Under the pieces are notes generated by a model. The model searched no databases and was not told the origin of the DNA. It saw only the letters and a list, made by a program, of their open reading frames with translations. This document shows positions 20,799 through 27,052 of a stretch of 35,079 nt of DNA, in pieces. Within the stretch, counting starts at the first letter, position 1, and each line of letters starts with the position of its first letter. The DNA comes from a virus: positions 1 through 35,079 of the IMG/VR virus record IMGVR_UViG_3300006845_000013; one strand, written 5' to 3'. Made by a program: the position numbers and the translations under genes.

Positions 20799-20983
20799 TC
20801 TGCAAAACCTGCGGGGGCTCGGTGGGCTGGTCGTGTGACTGCGATCCCGAGTACGTCAAGGAAATGGAAGGCCACGAAGCGCAGATGCAAGGCCCAATGG
20901 AGGATGATGGGATGCCGTTTGATACCATTCACAGCGAGACCTGGGGCGACCCGATGATTCTCGATGAAAGGTTGGACCGCTAA
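20795..20983 (+). CDS. Small Cys-rich acidic protein
   Basis: 62 residues from ATG 20795 (ATGA overlap). The N-terminal 'MICKTCGGSVGWSCDCDPE' gives two CxxC/CxC pairs for one zinc; the remainder is acidic. The stop overlaps the SSB-like gene (TAATG). Function unknown. Confidence 0.6.
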   Translation: MICKTCGGSVGWSCDCDPEYVKEMEGHEAQMQGPMEDDGMPFDTIHSETWGDPMILDERLDR

Positions 20984-21579
20984 TGCAGAAACCTGACGCC
21001 GTAACCGCCAAGGACTCAGGCGGCAATTTCAATCCCCACGCCGAGGGACAGTTTCCCATGTTGTGCGTGGACGTGGTGAACCTGGGGGTGAACGTCGAGC
21101 AGTTCCCCGGCCAGGAGCCACGCGAAGTCGCGAAGGTCGCGCTCGTCTTTGCGTCAGGCGAACGGCAGGAGGACAAGAGCCTGACGTTCGTGACGACCGA
21201 GATGACCCTTTCCGCCAACGAGAAGGCGAACTTGCGCAAGTTCTTGGAGAGCTGGCGCGGCAAGAAGTACACGCCGGAGCAGGCGGAAGCGGGGTTGCCG
21301 GTGGATAAGCTGCACGGCAAGTTCGCGCTCGTGTCCATTGAGCACGTCCTGACGCGGAAGGGGCGGAAGTTCGCGAACATCGTGAGCATTAGTCCCCTAC
21401 CCACGGAGATGCCGCACCCGCCCGAGGCGCTACTCAACGAGTACGAGCGCCCCAAGTTCCTGACGGATCGCAAGACGCAGTACGCGGCGGCGCTGACGGC
21501 GCATCGAGCCAAGACGGGGAGCGACGTGCCAACGCCGGAGGAACCCGTCGAGGACGAGGATGACGATCTCCCCTTCTGA
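20983..21579 (+). CDS. SSB-like ssDNA-binding protein with acidic tail
   Basis: 198 residues from ATG 20983. The core 'PMLCVDVVNLGVNVEQFPG', 'REVAKVALVFASG', 'TFVTTEMTLSANEKANLRKFLESWRG', 'LHGKFALVSIEHVLTRKG' and 'FANIVSISPLP' is a beta-rich, OB-like layout found in phage replication/recombination loci. The extreme C-terminus 'EDEDDDLPF' mimics the bacterial SSB tip (acidic run ending in hydrophobic-Pro-Phe), which recruits host replication and repair enzymes. This is the clearest replication protein in the genome. Assignment is by layout and tail, not by a search. Confidence 0.65.
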   Translation: MQKPDAVTAKDSGGNFNPHAEGQFPMLCVDVVNLGVNVEQFPGQEPREVAKVALVFASGERQEDKSLTFVTTEMTLSANEKANLRKFLESWRGKKYTPEQAEAGLPVDKLHGKFALVSIEHVLTRKGRKFANIVSISPLPTEMPHPPEALLNEYERPKFLTDRKTQYAAALTAHRAKTGSDVPTPEEPVEDEDDDLPF

Positions 21580-21697
21580 GGTAGCCTGTCGGTACTGCGG
21601 GGAGACCGGGACGTATGGCCGGTGCATCGTGCATACGGAGGTGTGCCCGATTCGCAGCGGCTCGTGGGTGGCGTACTTGAAGCGGGGGAAGCCATGA
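21560..21697 (+). CDS. 45-residue zinc-finger protein
   Basis: ATG 21560 lies inside the SSB-like gene's acidic tail (20-base overlap). The peptide contains 'ACRYCGETGTYGRCIVHTEVCP' with Cys and His in a zinc-binding arrangement, and a basic C-terminus. The stop overlaps the next ATG. Too short for most gene finders, but the spacing of ligands supports it. Confidence 0.55.
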   Translation: MTISPSEVACRYCGETGTYGRCIVHTEVCPIRSGSWVAYLKRGKP

Positions 21698-22035
21698 GGC
21701 ATACCCATTACGCGCCCCCGCCTCCGGGTGACCCGACATTGTTCGAGCAAGAGGCTCCGTCTGTTCCTATCGACACCTCCGAGGCAGCGGCGCAGCATAT
21801 CGCACCGCATACGATGCGACTGCGGAGCGCGGTCTACGCCTATTTGGTGACCTGCGGGCCACGGGGCGCGACGCTCAGGGAAATCTGTCAGGCGCTCGGC
21901 ATTAGCGAAAATACGGGGCGTCCCAGGTGTTGGGAACTTTGCGGCCACGCCCCGGCGGGAAGGCCGCCGCGCCGGGCGCTGATTCGGATGACCGACGAGC
22001 GCCGCGCTCATATGCGCGTGTACGTGGTGATCTAG
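21694..22035 (+). CDS. Winged helix-turn-helix DNA-binding protein
   Basis: 113 residues from ATG 21694 (ATGA overlap). After a Pro-rich N-terminus, 'RLRSAVYAYLVTCGPRGATLREICQALGISENTGRPRCWEL' (42-82) is a winged-HTH of the phage type 'G.T..EI...LGI...T.RPR..EL', with a wing at 'ALIRMTDERRAHMRVYVV'. It may regulate the early unit or bind the replication origin. The following 100 bases hold no gene but a promoter-like site. Confidence 0.65.
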   Translation: MRHTHYAPPPPGDPTLFEQEAPSVPIDTSEAAAQHIAPHTMRLRSAVYAYLVTCGPRGATLREICQALGISENTGRPRCWELCGHAPAGRPPRRALIRMTDERRAHMRVYVVI

Positions 22036-22108
22036 GGGGGTGGTCGGTCAGGATATGCGTCGTTGCGTCGAGGCGTGTGTCAAGGGCTCCTGGCCGATCA
22101 CTCCTGAC

Positions 22109-22137
22109 TTGACAAAGCCAAGACGGTAACCCAAGAT
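22109..22137 (+). promoter_or_regulatory. Candidate promoter
   Basis: TTGACA at 22109-22114 and CAAGAT at 22132-22137 are separated by 17 bases, inside a roughly 108-base gap without an obvious gene (22036-22143). The -35 is a perfect sigma70 hexamer; the -10 is weak. It could restart transcription of the second half of the early unit. Confidence 0.35.
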
Positions 22138-22143
22138 ACGAGG

Positions 22144-22281
22144 GTGCGCGTTGCGTCGAACAGCGAGCACGAGATGGCGTTCCACGAAGAGGCAGCCCCG
22201 TCTATTTTGGGAGTTCCTGTCTCGGTTCGGGAGCGCCGACCGATTCGGGATTCGACCCCAAGTAGCGGGGCTTTCTCATGA
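22144..22281 (+). CDS. Possible 45-residue protein
   Basis: GTG 22144 opens a frame reading V-RVASNSEHEMAFHEEAAP and on to a TGA (22279-22281) that overlaps ATG 22278 of the next gene. The overlap and plausible composition support it. The ribosome site (GAGG directly before the GTG) is too close, so the start may be ATG 22174 or elsewhere. Confidence 0.35.
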   Translation: MRVASNSEHEMAFHEEAAPSILGVPVSVRERRPIRDSTPSSGAFS

Positions 22282-22484
22282 GTGGTGGCGCTCCGATGAC
22301 GATGGACAAGCTGCGCGTCCCCGGACGCAAGCGGCGCCCGCATTTCGCCCCCGATGTGCCTCCCCAAGTTCGCCGAATGATCTGGATCAAGTGGCTTCGC
22401 CAACAAACCGCGTCCGAGCGGCCATTTTTTGCGCTCTCGACCGAGGCGTGTGGCGAATTGGCCGACATACTCGAAGGGCTGTAG
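22278..22484 (+). CDS. Hypothetical protein
   Basis: 68 residues from ATG 22278; ATG 22296 is an alternative. A basic N-terminus ('LRVPGRKRRPHFAP') is followed by a helical part 'PQVRRMIWIKWLRQQTASE' and 'ACGELADILEGL'. Possibly a small nucleic-acid-binding protein. Function unknown. Confidence 0.55.
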   Translation: MSGGAPMTMDKLRVPGRKRRPHFAPDVPPQVRRMIWIKWLRQQTASERPFFALSTEACGELADILEGL

Positions 22485-22498
22485 TCCGACCGCGTTCT

Positions 22499-22789
22499 GT
22501 GACCGTCCGCGGGGGGCGTAACGCAGTCGGGCGCCCCAACCAACGGGAGAAGAGGACGATCTGGGCGCTCCAATTCCAGGCAACGCTTGCCAGCGACCTG
22601 GCCCGGCAGTCTCGCCCGTCTGTGATCGTTGGCGCTCTAGTGCAAGCGAGAACTCGCGATTCTGTCGGCCACGGGTGCGTGTCGAGCCACCAACTCCACG
22701 CAGGCCATTCGGGAGAGCACAACACGACTGACGTACAACACCCGGTTTCGCTTGGGACTGCCGGGATAAAGGCTTTGGTGTGCCTATGA
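22499..22789 (+). CDS. Possible 96-residue protein
   Basis: From GTG 22499 the frame reads 'GRPNQREKRTIWALQFQATL' and 'RQSRPSVIVGALVQARTRD', which looks protein-like, and ends in a TGA (22787-22789) overlapping ATG 22786. The second half is rich in His, Ser and Thr and less convincing, and base composition is lower in GC than in neighbours. The alternative is a 300-base non-coding stretch. Confidence 0.4.
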   Translation: MTVRGGRNAVGRPNQREKRTIWALQFQATLASDLARQSRPSVIVGALVQARTRDSVGHGCVSSHQLHAGHSGEHNTTDVQHPVSLGTAGIKALVCL

Positions 22790-23073
22790 ACTTTGGGCAA
22801 CTGATGGCCTTTGTGCGGGAACGCTTCCCGAGCGATCCCAAACGGAACGGCTCGATCTTGCGCCAGTTGTGGAAACGCTATGGCCCGAGTGAGGTGGAAG
22901 TGATGGTCAAAGGGGCCGCGCAATTGGGGTGGAAGGATTTGCGGGGCTTGTATTCGAAAGAGGGCATCGGACGGCGGTGGGCGCAGTCGGCCTACTGGAA
23001 TCAAGAGAAGCGCGCCCCAGCCAAGACGTTGAATAGTCTCGGAGACATCTTCAAAGCGAAAGGGTTGATATGA
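22786..23073 (+). CDS. Hypothetical basic helical protein
   Basis: 95 residues from ATG 22786 (GTG 22780 is two codons upstream). It contains 'NFGQLMAFVRERFPSDPKRN', 'LRQLWKRYGPSEVEVMVKGAAQLGWKDLRGLYSKEGIG' and a basic end. The layout resembles short DNA-binding or helicase-loader fragments but no motif is decisive. A replication role is possible from position only. Confidence 0.6.
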   Translation: MNFGQLMAFVRERFPSDPKRNGSILRQLWKRYGPSEVEVMVKGAAQLGWKDLRGLYSKEGIGRRWAQSAYWNQEKRAPAKTLNSLGDIFKAKGLI

Positions 23074-23255
23074 CGCACCGGACGTATCAGATGGTCGAGC
23101 GCACCCTGTGGATTGCGACGTGCGACTGTGGGGAGCGCTACGAGTGGGCCGACAATCCCCCCAAGGAGCGCCGCTGCACCTGCGGCAAGTGGGTCACCCC
23201 GAAAGCTACGACATTCACGAGTCCTGAGTACGGGGCGAGGGGGCTAGTCAAATGA
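23070..23255 (+). CDS. Zinc-ribbon protein
   Basis: 61 residues from ATG 23070 (ATGA overlap). It contains 'IATCDCGERYEWADNPPKERRCTCGKW', two CxC pairs 15 residues apart, giving a compact ribbon like the extra C-terminal ribbon of the HNH gene at 14761-15345. Function unknown. Confidence 0.6.
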   Translation: MTHRTYQMVERTLWIATCDCGERYEWADNPPKERRCTCGKWVTPKATTFTSPEYGARGLVK

Positions 23256-23494
23256 AGTTCGTGCAAATCGCTGCGGACAAATACCTACCCTACGCGCTTG
23301 ACGATCAGGGTCGCGTCTGGAAGTACCAGGAAATGAGTCGCCGCATCTGTGAGGAACCTCACCACGCACATCCGTGCCAATATCAAAACGGCGGTTACTG
23401 GAAGTTGCTTGACGCAAACTATGGCGCGTTCCCTGGGTGGCCCCCCACGCCCCAAGAGGAGGCGGCCCGCGAAGTGGAAGAGTTACTCAAATGA
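23252..23494 (+). CDS. Hypothetical protein
   Basis: 80 residues from ATG 23252 (ATGA overlap). It reads 'KFVQIAADKYLPYALDDQGRVWKY', a short beta-meander like those at the N-terminus of many small phage proteins, followed by 'GGYWKLLDANYGAFPGW' and an acidic helix. Function unknown. Confidence 0.55.
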   Translation: MKFVQIAADKYLPYALDDQGRVWKYQEMSRRICEEPHHAHPCQYQNGGYWKLLDANYGAFPGWPPTPQEEAAREVEELLK

Positions 23495-23658
23495 CAGACG
23501 CCCTGAAGGCTGCCTGTCAACGTCTCGAAGCCTATGCGGCGGAGTGTGTGATTCGCGCCCAACTCGGGACCCCCGGCCCCGCGCTGGACGGCCTCGTGTT
23601 CAAGCGGTTAGAGAGCGATATCATCATGGCGGCGCGGGTGGAGCGGGGGCCGTTTTGA
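23491..23658 (+). CDS. Hypothetical small protein
   Basis: 55 residues from ATG 23491 (ATGA overlap). Helical, 'ALKAACQRLEAYAAECVIRAQLG' and 'FKRLESDIIMAARVERG'. The stop overlaps the next TTG start. Function unknown. Confidence 0.5.
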   Translation: MTDALKAACQRLEAYAAECVIRAQLGTPGPALDGLVFKRLESDIIMAARVERGPF

Positions 23659-23876
23659 TCGAGTTGACGCCCGAATTGGCAAGCGCCATGATGAACGTGT
23701 TCGCCCTGCGCCAACTGGCTGAGCCGTCGCGCCGGTGGCCCCTGACCATTCGCGACGCGGCGATTGAGCGCTTGGTGCACGGAGCGCCCGCTGTTGTTCG
23801 GAAACGCCAAGCCGGACTCACGCGGTGGCAGCGCCAGAAGTTACGGAACCTCAAGAAGCGAGCGAAACGCACGTGA
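23655..23876 (+). CDS. Hypothetical basic protein
   Basis: 73 residues from TTG 23655 (TTGA overlap). It has the helix 'ELTPELASAMMNVFALRQL', then 'PLTIRDAAIERLVHG', and a strongly basic C-terminus 'LTRWQRQKLRNLKKRAKRT'. Probably nucleic-acid binding. Function unknown. Confidence 0.5.
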   Translation: MIELTPELASAMMNVFALRQLAEPSRRWPLTIRDAAIERLVHGAPAVVRKRQAGLTRWQRQKLRNLKKRAKRT

Positions 23877-24118
23877 CCCCGTGGGCTCCGACCCCCGCCG
23901 AAGCGGTCCTCTTAGAAACCGGGGAGGCGATTACGGTGCTGGAAAATCGCCGCTGGGCCGTGTATCGAGTGGACGCGCTCCCGCATGATTTAGAGGGCTA
24001 TGTGCGCCAGCAGGAGAAAGCCGAGCTCTTGAAAGCGGCCAAGGAGGCATTGCGGAAAAGCGCCCCGCGTGGGGTGAAGATCTCGCGGACGCTTGCGAAG
24101 TCCAAAGGAATCTTGTAG
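23873..24118 (+). CDS. Hypothetical protein
   Basis: 81 residues from GTG 23873 (GTGA overlap). It contains 'AVLLETGEAITVLENRRWAVYRVDALP' followed by a charged helix 'RQQEKAELLKAAKEALRKSAPRG' and a basic end. Function unknown. Confidence 0.55.
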   Translation: MTPWAPTPAEAVLLETGEAITVLENRRWAVYRVDALPHDLEGYVRQQEKAELLKAAKEALRKSAPRGVKISRTLAKSKGIL

Positions 24119-24149
24119 GTTCGGGAGACCCTCGCCCCGAGTGTGACCG

Positions 24150-24431
24150 CTGGCCACCAAAGCGCAGGCGCTCCAGGACCTGGCCCAGCTCCGCGACCTC
24201 CACGATTGGCGTATTGCCTTGACCTACGGGCCGCTCCCTCGCATTAGCGGGGTGGATGCCTATGCGGGGTCCAGCGCTCCCGAGCGACTGATTCCTAGTA
24301 CCTTGCGGTCGGTGCCCGCCTCGCTCAATGCGATTTATCGGGCGGCGGATTGGCTCCTCGAAATCGCCCCGGAAGAACCGCATACCCTCGTGATGGACGG
24401 CGCTGCGCTGTGGCGGGCTGATGGCCGCTAA
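24150..24431 (+). CDS. Hypothetical protein with apparent CUG start
   Basis: 93 residues if started at CTG 24150. The frame is closed by TGA at 24144, so only CCG and CTG codons precede the natural-looking N-terminus x-ATKAQALQDLAQLRDLHDW. The first standard start is TTG 24219, which would remove 23 residues. No good ribosome site is seen for either. The rest reads 'YGPLPRISGVDAYAGS' and 'SLNAIYRAADWLLEIAPEEP'. Its 3' end overlaps the small terminase by 11 bases. The coding call is fair; the start is uncertain. Confidence 0.5.
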   Translation: MATKAQALQDLAQLRDLHDWRIALTYGPLPRISGVDAYAGSSAPERLIPSTLRSVPASLNAIYRAADWLLEIAPEEPHTLVMDGAALWRADGR

Positions 24432-25035
24432 ACCCATCGAACGCTTCGTCAAGCGCCAGATTCAGGACATGGGTGGATGGGATGCCATTGTCGAGCGCAT
24501 TGCCTCCGGCGAAACCGTCGCCGATATCTCGCGCCTCATCCTCCGCGCTCCCACTGGCCCCTGTATCTCCCGTGCCTTCTTCTCCCGCCTCTTGCACCAC
24601 GACGACGAACGCTCCAAACGGGTGTTCGAAGCCCGCAAGGAAGGCGCCTCCGCCATGGTGGATGATGCCCTCCACATTGTCGATCAAGCCCCGCCTGACC
24701 GCGACTCCATCAATAAAGCCAAAGTCCGCGCCGAGATGCGGGTGAAGGTGGCGGGCTTCATTGATCGTGAGTCATGGGGAGACAAGGGCCAGCAGGTCAA
24801 CGTCCAAGTCAACGTGGATAGCCTGCACTTGGAAAGCCTGCGTCACCGCATGATCGAAGCCTCTGTCCCCTTGGCTGTCGCCTTAGGTCAGACTGGACAG
24901 TTGGCGCTCATGCCTGCTACGAGCCCTGCGGGCAGTGAGGCAGTGACTACGCCTCTCACGTGTGGAACGCAAGAACTTGCAGTGCAGAATGCCATGCAGG
25001 ATGTTGCAGCTAGTGAAGGTGTGGCCTCACAATGA
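24421..25035 (+). CDS. terS: Terminase small subunit (putative)
   Basis: 204 residues from ATG 24421. An N-terminal helix-turn-helix-like region ('DAIVERIASGETVADISRLI'), 'ISRAFFSRLLHHDDERSKRVFEARKEGASAMVDDALHIVD' and a central oligomerisation helix ('KAKVRAEMRVKVAGFIDRESWGDK') match small terminases, which bind phage DNA for packaging. It lies upstream of the large terminase, as usual. The C-terminal 60 residues are low in motif content. The stop overlaps ATG 25032. Confidence 0.7.
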   Translation: MAAKPIERFVKRQIQDMGGWDAIVERIASGETVADISRLILRAPTGPCISRAFFSRLLHHDDERSKRVFEARKEGASAMVDDALHIVDQAPPDRDSINKAKVRAEMRVKVAGFIDRESWGDKGQQVNVQVNVDSLHLESLRHRMIEASVPLAVALGQTGQLALMPATSPAGSEAVTTPLTCGTQELAVQNAMQDVAASEGVASQ

Positions 25036-25571
25036 CTTACAGCCTCCCAGCTTCACATGACCCCCCCTCAGTTCTTAAGGCCCCCCACCAGGCGCACGCG
25101 GGTGACTCTGCACGTACCGTCCTGGATTTTTTTTGGCTGTGCTGGAGGGGGTGTAGCAAGGTGAGACGGCAAGGCGTGGGATACCCCCGTAGTACGGATG
25201 GGATTTTTGGGAATCGCCAAGCCGGGGGTCGTTTCTTTCCGCACACGGCGCCTAGCCTGTGCATGACGACCATTTGCCGGGACACGGTGCTACGACGCGC
25301 AGCAGGATCGGTGGAGGTTGGGCACTCCGGGGATCGGCGCGGCCAGCGGGGGCGTTTCTGGCTATTTCACCGTGGACGGGGCGTGGGTGGCCGGGGTTGT
25401 CAGAGTCGGCCCTCCGGCGACGCGGGAGGCGTAGGCGGTGCCGCAGTGGTCACAGTCGGTGCAGCCGCAATGGAGGACACACTTTCCAGAGCGGACGCAG
25501 GCGGGCCGGGAGGCACAAGCGGGGGCGATACACCACGAGGTCACAGCCCCCAATATGGGAGTCTCGGGTGA
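25032..25571 (+). CDS. Uncertain 179-codon ORF between the terminase subunits
   Basis: ATG 25032 overlaps the terS stop (ATGA), and the stop at 25569-25571 overlaps the terL GTG (GTGA), so this frame is bounded exactly as other genes here. The translated product is odd: Cys/Arg/Gly-rich, with 'VLDFFWLCWRGCSKVRRQG' and a Gly-rich C-terminal third. Codon third positions between about 25267 and 25434 favour a different frame that reads 'GVSGYFTVDGAWVAGVVRVG' and ends at a TAG. A run of nine T (around 25130) could promote slippage. Either a fast-diverging gene, or two smaller genes altered by frameshifts. Confidence 0.4.
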   Translation: MTYSLPASHDPPSVLKAPHQAHAGDSARTVLDFFWLCWRGCSKVRRQGVGYPRSTDGIFGNRQAGGRFFPHTAPSLCMTTICRDTVLRRAAGSVEVGHSGDRRGQRGRFWLFHRGRGVGGRGCQSRPSGDAGGVGGAAVVTVGAAAMEDTLSRADAGGPGGTSGGDTPRGHSPQYGSLG

Positions 25572-27049
25572 ACCCGCAAGCCCCCGTGGAGAACCCCTTT
25601 TTAGAGTTTCGGCGCCGGTATCAGTCGCACGCCGAGCTTTTCGTAAGGGAGGTCTTGAACTTCCCCAACACGGATGAAGCGGCGGAAGGCAAGGATATCT
25701 ACCCGTGGCAACGGGAAGCCTTAGCGGCTTACGACCGGGCCGGACTCTCGCGGGCGAACTCCCGGATTTCGATCCGCTCCGGTCATGGGGTCGGCAAGAC
25801 CACCCTCCTCGCGTGGATCCTCTGGCATCGGATTCTCTTTCGCTTCCCGCAGAAAACCGCCGTCACGGCGCCCTCGGAGAAGCAGCTCTTCGGGGCGCTG
25901 TGGGCGGAGTTCGAGACGTGGAGTAAGCGGTTGCCCAAAGCCTTGAAGGGGCTCGTCGAAATCAAGTCCGACGTGGCGGAACTCGTCGCCGCCCGGAGCG
26001 AGTCCTTCATTAGTATCAAGACCGCCCGCGCCGAACAACCGGAAGCCCTCTCCGGCCTTCATGCCGAGTGGGAAATGGTCATCGCCGACGAAGCCTCGGG
26101 CGTCGCGGATTCGGTCTGGGAAGCCGCCCAATCCTCCCTCACCGGCCCCCATCCGTTGGCGATTCTCGCAGGGAATCCCATTCGTGCCTCGGGCTTCTTC
26201 TATGATAGCCACAACCGCTTGAAAGCGGATTGGTGGCCCCGGCATGTCTCGCGCGGCGAACTCGTGGACTTGGAGACCGACCCCTATGCCTTAGGAGAGG
26301 AACATGCGTCCGGTGGGCGTCATACGAATCGCTATCGAGTCCGGGTCCTCGGGGAGTTTCCCGTCAGCGAAGACGATGTGCTCATTCCCTTCGACTTGGT
26401 GGAACCGGCTCTTACTCGCGACGTGGTGGTACATCGGACGGTCCCTGTTGTCTGGGGCTTGGACTGTGCTCGATTTGGGTCCAACCGTTCCGCGCTTGCA
26501 AAAAGACAGGGCCTTCAACTCCTCGAGCCAGTGCGTTCCTGGGCGAAGCTGGATACCATGGAAATCGCAGCCCGCGTCCAGCGTGAGTGGGATACAACGC
26601 CAGATTGGCTTAGGCCGGTGGGTATTTTAGTTGATGCCATCGGCGTCGGTGGCGGCGTGGCGGATCGGCTCAGACAACTCGGGCTCCCGGCGAAGGACAT
26701 CAACGTCTCCGAACTCCCGGCCCTGCAAAATCAGGAGAAGTACCAAGACTTGCGGACGGAGCTCTGGCACAAGGCCAAAGAGTGGTTCGCCAACCGCAAC
26801 GTCAAGCTCCCCGAGTCCTACAAGAACGCCAAGGACGGCGACGACCTGGTGCGCGAGTTGACCCAAGAGAAGTACGACTTCCAGCCCCGCTCCGGGAAAA
26901 TCAAGATGAACCCCAAGACCCAAGTCCATAGCCCGGACTTAGCGGATGCGTTTGTCCTGACGTTCGCGAGCGAAGCCGCCATGCTGGCCCGGAGCCTCGA
27001 CAGGACGGGCGGCAAACCCGTCGAACGCAAACTCGTCTCTACATGGTGA
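25568..27049 (+). CDS. terL: Terminase large subunit (packaging ATPase/nuclease)
   Basis: 493 residues from GTG 25568. The frame is open to 25259, but GTG 25568 has the GTGA overlap and the upstream part looks non-coding. Walker A is 'SGHGVGKTT' (71-79), Walker B 'WEMVIADEAS' (D174, E175). The C-terminal RNase H-like nuclease has acidic residues in 'WGLDCARFG', 'ILVDAIGVGGG' and 'HSPDLADAFVLTF'. It drives DNA into the procapsid and cuts it. 'YPWQREAL' at 46-53 is the adenine-binding Q-motif region. The portal gene follows after three bases. Confidence 0.93.
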   Translation: MNPQAPVENPFLEFRRRYQSHAELFVREVLNFPNTDEAAEGKDIYPWQREALAAYDRAGLSRANSRISIRSGHGVGKTTLLAWILWHRILFRFPQKTAVTAPSEKQLFGALWAEFETWSKRLPKALKGLVEIKSDVAELVAARSESFISIKTARAEQPEALSGLHAEWEMVIADEASGVADSVWEAAQSSLTGPHPLAILAGNPIRASGFFYDSHNRLKADWWPRHVSRGELVDLETDPYALGEEHASGGRHTNRYRVRVLGEFPVSEDDVLIPFDLVEPALTRDVVVHRTVPVVWGLDCARFGSNRSALAKRQGLQLLEPVRSWAKLDTMEIAARVQREWDTTPDWLRPVGILVDAIGVGGGVADRLRQLGLPAKDINVSELPALQNQEKYQDLRTELWHKAKEWFANRNVKLPESYKNAKDGDDLVRELTQEKYDFQPRSGKIKMNPKTQVHSPDLADAFVLTFASEAAMLARSLDRTGGKPVERKLVSTW

Positions 27050-27052
27050 GCC

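Noticed and set aside
22230-22270. TTCGA-containing segment resembling a tRNA T-loop
   Set aside because: The flanking bases do not form a 5-bp T-stem, and no acceptor or anticodon arm could be assembled around it.
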